A stretch of DNA of 64,000 nucleotides. Origin: Flammeovirgaceae bacterium. GTDB lineage: Bacteria; Bacteroidota; Bacteroidia; Cytophagales; Cyclobacteriaceae. A program made the translations under genes and the position numbers. The stretch lies in assembly GCA_012032815.1 (NCBI GenBank), contig JAAUQD010000001.1, forward strand, positions 1 to 64,000. Reading direction: 5' to 3'. This document shows, piece by piece, positions 43,173 through 51,200 of the stretch (position 1 is its first letter; each line of letters begins with the position of its first letter). Under the pieces are notes generated by a model. It saw only the letters and a list, made by a program, of their open reading frames with translations, was not told where the DNA came from and made no database searches.

Positions 43173-43879
43173 TACATTAATGTTTTAAACCAAAACAACT
43201 TGGCTAAACTCATAGACCAAAAGGCTGGTAATTTGTGACAGAATGATAAAAGTATTTTTAAAAAATTTTTTCGGACAGCCTCAGAAATGTCTTTTTTAAG
43301 CTCATGGATGAACTCTGTTGCATTCCCCAGATCACATGATGCTCGAAAACTTTGAAGAAGATTTGAGGATGCGATCAAATCAAAATTCATCTCTGATCGC
43401 GTGGCATTGAGCTTCTTTTTGGCCCTGCAAAAAAGCTGACGACAGTGTTCTTTCTTCTTGTTCAAGGTGTTTTGGACCTCTTCATAATCGAAATCAAATA
43501 CTTCCTTTAAAACATAAACCGCACGTTCCAGGGGCTCCAGCTTGGACTGCAACACTTTAAACGCTGCAGAAAGGTCGAAATCGAGATCAAGGTGAGAAAG
43601 ATTTGTTTCTTTAAGTTTTAGAAAAATTTCAGGAACCTGAATGGAGTCGAGATACTCTTCTTTTCTTTTGCGTAAAGTATTAAGATGAGTAAGGCAATTG
43701 TTTTTTACTGCCTTTACTAAATACGCTTTCGTGTTCTTTATTTTCTTTTGCTCGGCTCCGAGCCACTTTAAAAAAGTTTCCTGCACAATATCCTCCGCAT
43801 CCGCTTTGCAACGCAGTATACTGAAAGCAATGGCCTGCAGCATGGGTTGGTACTGTGATATGGCTTGAGCTTGATTCAT
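43172..43879 (-). CDS. RNA polymerase ECF-type sigma factor
   Basis: ISQYQPMLQAIAFSILRCKADAEDIVQETFLKWL; LEPLERAVYVLKEVFDFDYEEVQNTL. Confidence 0.85.
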   Translation of the reverse strand: MNQAQAISQYQPMLQAIAFSILRCKADAEDIVQETFLKWLGAEQKKIKNTKAYLVKAVKNNCLTHLNTLRKRKEEYLDSIQVPEIFLKLKETNLSHLDLDFDLSAAFKVLQSKLEPLERAVYVLKEVFDFDYEEVQNTLNKKKEHCRQLFCRAKKKLNATRSEMNFDLIASSNLLQSFRASCDLGNATEFIHELKKDISEAVRKNFLKILLSFCHKLPAFWSMSLAKLFWFKTLM

Positions 43880-44005
43880 CCAACTACAAAGATACTACCA
43901 ATAGTTTTGATGGCCCTTAACTTCAAAAATAATAGCTGGAGAAAAATTTGATGTTCGGTTTGTAGGCTAACGACCGTTAGACAGAGGTAAAACAAAAACA
44001 GTATA

Positions 44006-44117
44006 TATACAAAAAACAAGTACCCGGGGACCACGATGGGATCGGGGATAAATCGGGGCCAGCCTCCCAGCCTTTAAGGGCCATCCCGATTTTCAATCGG
44101 GACTGTGGCTACCAATT
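44006..44117 (-). repeat. Degenerate copy of tRNA-Leu plus trailer downstream of the GIY-YIG ORF
   Basis: Identical to tRNA-Leu locus over 23 nt (44006-44028 = 44334-44356), 16 nt (44068-44083 = 44375-44390) and 9 nt (44109-44117 = 44413-44421), in the same order. Confidence 0.8.
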
Positions 44118-44347
44118 AGTTGTTGGATAAAAGTACGGCTCTTCTTGGCCTTCAATTCTCTTTCCCTGCGAACAGCCTGAATTTTGGTTTCAAACTTTTC
44201 AGAATATACTTTAATCCAGGGTCTGAAAGATTTTGTTGATTTTACCTTGCCCGAATTATGTTCCGCTAGTCTCCGAGTTGGTGACTCGCTGAAGCCAATA
44301 TAAAAACGGCCAGTATTTTTTGATTTAAGTATGTATACAAAAAACAA
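44093..44347 (-). CDS. Small GIY-YIG endonuclease-domain protein
   Basis: FFVYILKSKNTGRFYIGFSESPTRRLAEHNSGKVKSTKSFRPW; TTG start one base after the tRNA-Leu end. Confidence 0.87.
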   Translation of the reverse strand: MFFVYILKSKNTGRFYIGFSESPTRRLAEHNSGKVKSTKSFRPWIKVYSEKFETKIQAVRRERELKAKKSRTFIQQLIGSHSPD

Positions 44348-44348
44348 G

Positions 44349-44434
44349 TACCCGGGACGGGAGTTGAACCCGTACAGCCTTTAAGGGCCACAGGATTTTA
44401 AGTCCTGCGTGTCTACCAATTCCACCACCCGGGC
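44349..44434 (-). tRNA. tRNA-Leu (anticodon UAA)
   Basis: GCCCGGGTGGTGGAATTGGTAGACACGCAGGACTTAAAATCCTGTGGCCCTTAAAGGCTGTACGGGTTCAACTCCCGTCCCGGGTA; 7-bp acceptor, long variable arm, GTTCAAC T loop. Confidence 0.95.
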
Positions 44435-44470
44435 AGACTTTATTTTTGTTTTGATGTACCAGATTTAAAT

Positions 44471-44500
44471 AAAAAAGTGTGAGTCATCCCACACTTTATT
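44471..44500 (-). terminator. Hairpin between tRNA-Gly and tRNA-Leu
   Basis: aaaaaagtgtgagtcatcccacactttatt: AAGTGTG/CACACTT stem, T-run on minus strand. Confidence 0.6.
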
Positions 44501-44537
44501 TATCGGTTAATCCAGTAAACCATAATTAACCAATACT

Positions 44538-44611
<74 letters not shown>

Positions 44612-44684
44612 TAAAAGGACTGCAAATTTATAATCCATATGACAAATTCCAAATCCATTGAGAACTGATGATGCCTGGCCTGAT

Positions 44685-45618
44685 TCAGACCGCTGTAGAT
44701 TCCATTGCTTCATACTCCTTCTTCAATTGAGAAGCCTGCTCTTTGTTTTTGGAGTATTTAATGTGTCTGGGTACACCCCTGAGGTCTGAAATCAATCCAA
44801 CCCACGATAACATTTTTAGAAAATACCATGTGATGTCAATCTCCCACCAGAAAAACCCTGCCGGGAAGCGACCTCGTAATAATGATGATTATTATGCCAG
44901 CCCTCACCCATGGTCAGTAATGCCAGCCACACACTGTTCTTTGATTCATCGCCCGTTTGGTATCGTTGATTACCAAACTTATGCATAATGGAGTTGATTG
45001 AAAATGTACCGTGATACAGGATTACGGTGCTCAGAAAAAAGCCAATAAACAGTGATGAAAATCCAGCTGTCGTAAACATCATGGTTATACTTCCACCGTT
45101 TACGACTCCACCCAGTGCCATGACAATCAAAGCAAGTAAAACCGGTGGCACCAAATGGTATTTATTTAACCAAACAAGCTCCGGGTATTTTGCAAATCTC
45201 CAATCGTTTTAAAGTCCGTCTCTTTATAATCTGGTCCTACGATCCACCCAACGTGGGAGTACCAGAATCCATACAACTTCATGGAATGTGGATCTGACGG
45301 GGTGTCACTGTGTCGGTGGTGGTGACGATGATGGGCAGCCCACCACAAAGCGCCTTTTTGTGCAGATGTTTGAGCCATAAAAGCAATGACGAACTGAAAC
45401 CAGCGTGAAGTCCGATATGATTTGTGTGAAAAGTACCGATGATATCCTCCGGTGATCCAAAACATTCTGAAGAAATAGAGGAAAATGCAAACCATCCAAT
45501 CAAACAAGGTGGCGCCTGTCCAAATAGCTGCCAATGGCAATAAATGAACTATAATAAAGGCAATTTCCTGTTTTAATTGTGGTTTTCTGCGGGTTTCCAA
45601 CTGTACCGGTATCTCCAT
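44685..45618 (-). CDS. Second acyl-CoA desaturase (frameshifts near 45189 and 44853)
   Basis: GGYHRYFSHKSYR, HHRHHHRHSD, GEGWHNNHHYY; joins GDLQKYPELVWLNKYHLVPPV and RQGFFWWEIDITWYFLKMLSWVGLISDL. Confidence 0.9.
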
Positions 45619-45722
45619 AACTTATCGACTAACTTGAGTTTGCAAAGTTAGGTCATTTGATGATAAATGGCTTGCGGTTGATAAACGAAAAACTGACTCA
45701 GAAAATTTCATTTTCATAAGAA

Positions 45723-46136
45723 TTAGTGAGGTAAATACCTGCGAACAACTCCATATAAAAATGTTCCAAGCAATGCACCGCCTATTACAATAGCAAAGGA
45801 AAGGAAACCATAGCCGAAACTTACAAACATGGGACCTGGACAAGAACCACTTAATGCCCACCCCAATCCAAACATACTGCCACCTAAAATGTAACGCCAA
45901 AACGATTTCTCTTTTGGGAACAATACAATCGGGTTTCCCTTTATATCGTGCATTCTCCATTTCTTTATAAAAGCAACCGCACCAATTCCGGCAAAGACAG
46001 CCACTCCGATGATTCCATACATGTGAATGGACTGAAAACGAAACATCTCCTGAATCCGGTACCATGAAATGGCTTCCGATTTCACCATTACAATACCGAA
46101 TAAAATCCCCAGAAAAAGAAATCTGTATCCTCTCAT
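45723..46136 (-). CDS. YeeE/YedE family protein (short C-terminal-type unit)
   Basis: GGSMFGLGWALSGSCPGPMFVSFGYG (Cys motif of thiosulfate/sulfur transporter family). Confidence 0.85.
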   Translation of the reverse strand: MRGYRFLFLGILFGIVMVKSEAISWYRIQEMFRFQSIHMYGIIGVAVFAGIGAVAFIKKWRMHDIKGNPIVLFPKEKSFWRYILGGSMFGLGWALSGSCPGPMFVSFGYGFLSFAIVIGGALLGTFLYGVVRRYLPH

Positions 46137-46690
46137 AAGATATATGGAAGTAAATAATGTGTCATTACAAGACCCCCTGCAAAAAACCCGGCCACAGCAA
46201 GCAGTGAGGGAAATTGAAGGTTTGACAACCCGGTAATCGCGTGTCCTGATGTGCAACCTCCTGCCCAGCGTGATCCGAACCCAACGAGAAAGCCCCCGGC
46301 CAACAAAATGAAAATAGTTTTGGAATCGCTCAGGCTGGATAACGCAAACAACTCAGGTGGCTGTATATCATGGGACGGTGAGATACCAATTTTTCGCAAA
46401 TCAACTATAGTTTGCTCGGATATGTTGACTGCATTCCCATTGGTTAAAAACTCTGATGAAATAAATCCTCCAATAACGGCCCCAATCAGAAATAATAAAT
46501 TCCACTTTTGATCTTTCCAGTTGAAATCAAAAAACGAAATCTTACTTCCGGCACCACATGCAGAACAGATCGTGCGCAGGTTGGAGGAAAATCCAAAAGA
46601 TTTTCCAAAAAACAAAAGCACGATCATGATCAATGCAATCAAAATACCGCTTACATACCATGGCCATGGCTGCCTTATAATATCTAACAT
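46133..46690 (-). CDS. YeeE/YedE family protein
   Basis: LAGGFLVGFGSRWAGGCTSGHAITGLSNLQ; overlaps next gene by 4 nt. Confidence 0.87.
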   Translation of the reverse strand: MLDIIRQPWPWYVSGILIALIMIVLLFFGKSFGFSSNLRTICSACGAGSKISFFDFNWKDQKWNLLFLIGAVIGGFISSEFLTNGNAVNISEQTIVDLRKIGISPSHDIQPPELFALSSLSDSKTIFILLAGGFLVGFGSRWAGGCTSGHAITGLSNLQFPSLLAVAGFFAGGLVMTHYLLPYIL

Positions 46691-46700
46691 GTTTATTGAT

Positions 46701-47541
46701 TTAATGTAAATGGTATGTAATCATAGGCTTGCGCAAATGATTAACCAGTTTTTCAGTGATACTTCCTTTTAGCAAATGTTCGATTCCGCTTCTCTTATGT
46801 GTTCCCATACAAAGTATATCCATCTCTTCAAGTTGATTGAAATGTTCAACCCCTTTTTCAACATCTTTATCCGTAATAAAATGAACTGCGAAATTAGATA
46901 TACCATGCTGTTCTACAAATTCCTGCATGGCATTAAAGATTGAATCTCTTTTATGTTCATCCCGTTCTTTCAATATCCGTAACAAATGAATCTTAGCGTT
47001 GAATTGTTGCTGAAAAAAAAAGTAACAACTTAACGTCATGAGTAACCTTCTCTTCAAAATCATGAATAAATAAAATATTCTTCATTGCAAGTTCGGATCG
47101 ATCGCAGGTGACAGATAGCACTGGCACCTCACTATACCGTACAACTTGTTGAGTTTCTGATCCAGCAATTTTTTCTTTAAATCCCTTTGCCCCTTTAGTT
47201 CCCATGAGCACCAGATCAAATTTATTTTTCTCCGCAAAATCTACAATGGTATCTGTGAGTGGACCAATCTGAAGGTGTGTCACAACCTGATGATGCAACT
47301 GACTAATGTGATTAAGTTTCTCCTGCGCAAGAGTTCGAAGCTGATTATACATCTGTAAATCCATCTCACCATCCGAAATCATATTGCCAACACCATCAAA
47401 GCTAACCGTAGCCGGTAACTGAAGGACATGAAGAAAATGAACTTCCATACTTGCCCGCTCACCAAACCGCCTGGCCAGAAGCCAGGCAAAATCAGCTTGT
47501 TGAGAGAAATCCGTAGGAATTAGTATTTTAATCCCATCCAT
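46701..47541 (-). CDS. Tandem UspA-domain universal stress protein (frameshift in 9-nt homopolymer 47013-47021)
   Basis: KILIPTDFSQQADFAWLLARRF...LVLMGTKGAKG; second domain ILCMGTHKRSGIEHLLKGSITEKLVNH; join VKLLLFFQQQFNAKIHLLRIL if T9 is T8. Confidence 0.87.
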
Positions 47542-47553
47542 TGCCTTAGCATA

Positions 47554-47880
47554 TTATCTCGGCCAGGCACCTATTCCGTTATCCAGATTGTATGCCGTGT
47601 ATCCCATTTTTGCCATCATTTTACAAGCCGCCCCGCTTCGTGCCCCGCTTCTGCAAAACAAAAAGTAAGTTTTGTTTTTATCCAGGTTTGCAATTTCTGT
47701 ATTGAACTGTGAAGAGTTATAGTTTATGTTTAGAGAGCCGTTAATAGTACCGCTCGCCACCTCTCCGGGAGTTCTTACATCAATTAAAACTGCGCCTTTT
47801 GTTGAAGTATATTTTGATTTGAATTCCGTGCCATCAAGATCGAATTCTGATTTTACTCCAAGACCAAATAAATTAAACAT
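47554..47880 (-). CDS. Rhodanese-like domain protein
   Basis: GAVLIDVRTPGEVASGTINGSLNINY...YFLFCRSGARSGAACKMMAKMGY. Confidence 0.9.
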   Translation of the reverse strand: MFNLFGLGVKSEFDLDGTEFKSKYTSTKGAVLIDVRTPGEVASGTINGSLNINYNSSQFNTEIANLDKNKTYFLFCRSGARSGAACKMMAKMGYTAYNLDNGIGAWPR

Positions 47881-47908
47881 TTCTAAATAATATTTTAATT
47901 AAAATTAA

Positions 47909-49323
47909 TTACAATAGTGTTGTCGGACAAACATATTCCGTCAACTCAAATTTTCCACTTTCCTTAATTGATTTAAATCCATCCTTTACATCTATCAGGT
48001 TAGTAAATCCTCTTGCCCTAAGAATAGAAGCAAATATCATTGAGCGATATCCTCCCGCACAGTGTACATAGTACGTTTTGTCTTTGTTCACTTCGGCCAT
48101 GCTCTCATTAATAAAATCCAACGGCAAATTCTCAGCATCTTTAATATGCTCTGATTCGAATTCACTCTTTTTACGAACGTCCAAAATGGATAGAGACTCA
48201 TTCTTGCTTTTTAAATTCCAAAGCTCATCCACCGAAATAGATTCTATTGCATCAATTTCTTTGGCTGACTGTAGCCACGCTTTAAATCCTCCTTTTAAAT
48301 ACCCTATGGAAAAGTCATACCCAACGCGGGCAAGTCTTGTAACTACTTCTTTTTCACGACCTTCATCGGCAATGAGTAGAATTTCTTGTTTTATGTCCGG
48401 TATTAAGGTGCCTACCCAAGGAGCAAAACTTCCGTCAATGCCAATGTTTATTGAATTGGGGATAAATCCTTTTGCGAAAATTTGTGGATCACGAGTATCC
48501 AGCATCAATGCACCGGTTTCATTGGCTGCGGCTTCAAAAGCATCAGGGCCCAGTGCCTGCGTACCTCGATCAAGAACCTCCTTTATGTTGTCATACCCTT
48601 CTCTGTTCATTTTCACATTGAGAGGGAAATAACCCGGTGGTGGCATCAATCCGGTGACTACTTCTTTTATAAACTCCTCTTTGGTCATGTCTGCCCGAAG
48701 CGCATAGTTCACTTCCTTTTGATTACCCAGTGTATCAAATGTTTCCTTGCTCATGTTCTTTCCACAAGCTGAACCAGCTCCATGAGCCGGATAAACGATA
48801 ACATCATTAGCCAGTGGTATTACTTTTTGCGCAAAGAATCAAATAAGTAACCCGCCAAATCTTCCTGAGTAATGTCTCCTTTTTGAGCAAGGTCGGGCCT
48901 GCCTACATCACCAATAAATAACGTATCTCCGGTAAAGATGCAATGATCTTTTCCCTTTTCATCTTTCAATAAATACACTGTTGACTCCATGGTATGACCC
49001 GGTGTATGCAGTGCTTTGATAGTAATCTTCCCTAATTTGAATTCTTCACCATCGGTGGCCACGTGTGCACTAAATGTAGGGTTTGCATTGGGACCAAAAA
49101 TGATTTTTGCTCCGGTAGCTTTAGCAAGGTCAACATGCCCCGAAACAAAGTCCGCATGAAAATGAGTTTCAAATACATATTTGATTTTTGCCTCACTCTT
49201 CTCTGCGCGCTCTATATACGGATTTATTTCCCTAAGCGGATCAATCACCATTGCCTCACCCTCCGACTCTACATAGTAGGCTCCCTGCGCCAGACAACCC
49301 GTATAAATTTGTTCTATTTTCAT
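47909..49323 (-). CDS. MBL-fold hydrolase with two C-terminal rhodanese domains, persulfide-dioxygenase-like (frameshift near 48836)
   Basis: ETHFHADFVSGHVDLAKATGAKI...HTPGHTMESTVYLL...FTGDTLFIGDVGRPDL; join SLRKKVIPLANDVIVYPAHGAGSACGKNMSKETFDTLGNQ if T5 (A5 in sense) has one more base; rhodanese YYVHCAGGYRSMIFASILRARG. Confidence 0.92.
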
Positions 49324-49349
49324 TGTAGTTAAATTCGATATTTATTTTA

Positions 49350-49357
49350 CAAAGATA
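49350..49357 (-). promoter_or_regulatory. -7 element TATCTTTG for MBL-rhodanese gene
   Basis: TAnnTTTG match; 27 nt from start codon. Confidence 0.55.
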
Positions 49358-49379
49358 CTAACGGCATCATTGCGAATCT

Positions 49380-49393
49380 GTTACTAAAGTCAC
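49380..49393. promoter_or_regulatory. Crp/Fnr-like dyad GTGACTTTAGTAAC (minus strand)
   Basis: Same dyad as at 1838 with one mismatched pair; 22 nt upstream of TATCTTTG. Confidence 0.55.
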
Positions 49394-49400
49394 AAAAGGA

Positions 49401-50194
49401 CTACGAAAGCTCCCTTGTAATGATGAAAATTCCCATCACCAGAATAAACCAGCCAAAAAAACGTTTTAATTTTCTGCCATCAATTTTGGTGGAAAGCCAG
49501 TTGCCAACGAATATACCGGCAACAGCAATAGCTGTAATGATGAAAAGAAATCCCCAATCAATCTGAATATTACTTACGTCACCCAAAAATCCGATCAGTG
49601 ATTTACTGGCAATGATAACCAATGAAGTCCCTACTGCTTCTTTCATCGGCAACTTGCTCAACAATACGAGGGCAGGAATTATTAAAAATCCTCCACCCGC
49701 TCCTACAAGACCGGTTAAGGCACCAACGATAAGTCCCTCTATTAAAATAAGCGGATAATTAAATTTCATCGGCTCTGCAGATTGATTCGAATCTTTTCCA
49801 TTCTTTTCAAGAATCATAGAAATCGATGCCGCCAGCAACAGTACCGCAAAACCAACATAAGCAACATCGGTTTTGAAACAGCTAAGCCTCCTACACTAAA
49901 TACATGTTCGGGTATCGCTGGAACTATGTATAACCTTGTAAAAAAGACACCTAGTATCGAAGGGATACCAAATACGATGGCTGTACGAACATTGACCAGT
50001 TTGTTTCTGTACTTGGGGATAGCCCCTACAACCGCAGTAGTGCCCACAACAAATAATGAATAGGCTGTCCCAATTACAGGGTTGATGCCGAACAAATAGA
50101 CAAGTACAGGTACCGTAAGCACAGATCCTCCACCGCCAATAAGCCCCATCGATAAACCAATAAGAGCTGAAGCAACGTAACCTATTATTTCCAT
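49401..50194 (-). CDS. TauE/SafE-family sulfite exporter-like permease (frameshift near 49849)
   Basis: GLSMGLIGGGGSVLTVPVLVYLFGINPVIGTAYSLFVVGTTA; TGLVGAGGGFLIIPALVLLSKLPMKEAVGTSLVIIA; join LLMLVFAVLLLAASISMI. Confidence 0.9.
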
Positions 50195-50217
50195 TTAGGA
50201 TAATTTCAATGTGGGTG

Positions 50218-50225
50218 CAAATATC
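50218..50225 (-). promoter_or_regulatory. Imperfect -7 element GATATTTG for TauE/SafE gene
   Basis: 5 of 6 fixed positions of TAnnTTTG, 22 nt from dyad at 50248. Confidence 0.35.
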
Positions 50226-50247
50226 CCATTAAACTTCGAACTGGTGT

Positions 50248-50261
50248 GTAACAATTATCAC
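50248..50261. promoter_or_regulatory. Crp/Fnr-like dyad (T)GTGATAATTGTTAC(A) (minus strand)
   Basis: TGTGA-N6-TTACA half-sites; same spacing to the -7 position as the other two. Confidence 0.45.
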
Positions 50262-50270
50262 AGAGATACT

Positions 50271-51200
50271 TTAACATTTTGAGGAGGGTGTTTTGAAAAA
50301 ACTCATCGCACCATAGACAAATATTTTCAGTTCGTCAGTTCGTTGTTTGGCATCACCTTCAGTAATTCCTTTCGTCTCTCCCATCTTCCAGGGATTGCCT
50401 TCATTAAGACGCAGGTAAACCGGATCTTCTGAAATGCTTTTCAACACATCAGCAACTCTCTCGGTCCTTGCATCTCCCATAGGAAAAAGTGTACCCGGAC
50501 AACATGGACTTATTTTCCACAATTGAATGCTGATCTCCTGTGGAAGTTCAGTGCCGCCTAAAAACCCACGCGCTCCTGAGAGAATGGAACAGAAGTTATG
50601 ACCAGGGTCTTTTTTCCAAATATCTTTTTGAAGTGCCCGTCCCCTCGCCCAGTTTCCCCCCAGCCACATATCTTTGGTCGCACCCCAGTAGCCCCAACTC
50701 AGCGGATTCTCGTGCAGATAGTGTTCTTTCTCAATCAATGGATCTTTTTCATCTCCATTCACATTTCTGGAAGTAAATAATTCAGAAAGCCGCATCAAGT
50801 GATTACCTGCATTTTTATGATACCGATCTATACTGCTGACATCAAAGCGAGTGACTCCTTTTTCAATCAGTGTGTCCAAAATTTCAGCTGTCAATAAATC
50901 TCCGTTGGTCTGGAGCATCACCTGAGTTTTGCTGCCGTACTTTTCTTTTACCCGATCGAGAATCCGATACAATTTTTCTTTATCAGCTAAAGGTTCACCT
51001 CCCGAAAGAATTAATCGGTCAATTTGATCCGGTAAATTCTCAATGATCATCATGCACTCGTCTGTGCTGATCCGTTTTCCATCCGGCCCTGAAAAATTAT
51101 AACAATGATCACAGGTATCGTTACACAATTGTGTGAAGACCCAGTAAATGCTTTCGCAATGATTGAAATCGGTTTTGATTTGGACGCGCTCCTCCCCCAT
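50271..51200 (-). CDS. Radical SAM protein, SPASM-like (C-terminus probably frameshifted near 50325)
   Basis: VFTQLCNDTCDHCYNFSGPDG (CX3CX2C), LILSGGEPLADKEKL; alternative C-terminus DELKNICLWCDEFFQNTLLKML after restoring one A. Confidence 0.85.
   Translation of the reverse strand: MGEERVQIKTDFNHCESIYWVFTQLCNDTCDHCYNFSGPDGKRISTDECMMIIENLPDQIDRLILSGGEPLADKEKLYRILDRVKEKYGSKTQVMLQTNGDLLTAEILDTLIEKGVTRFDVSSIDRYHKNAGNHLMRLSELFTSRNVNGDEKDPLIEKEHYLHENPLSWGYWGATKDMWLGGNWARGRALQKDIWKKDPGHNFCSILSGARGFLGGTELPQEISIQLWKISPCCPGTLFPMGDARTERVADVLKSISEDPVYLRLNEGNPWKMGETKGITEGDAKQRTDELKIFVYGAMSFFKTPSSKC

Noticed and set aside
43172-43300. Possible frameshift at the sigma-factor C-terminus (alternative tail RKNFFKNTFIILSQITSLLVYEFSQVVLV)
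   Set aside because: Both tails are plausible and I have no conserved motif to choose between them; left as annotated.
45619-45722. Crp/Fnr-like dyad upstream of the second desaturase
   Set aside because: A TAACTTTG -7 box is present but no GTGAC-type dyad at the 22-nt spacing.
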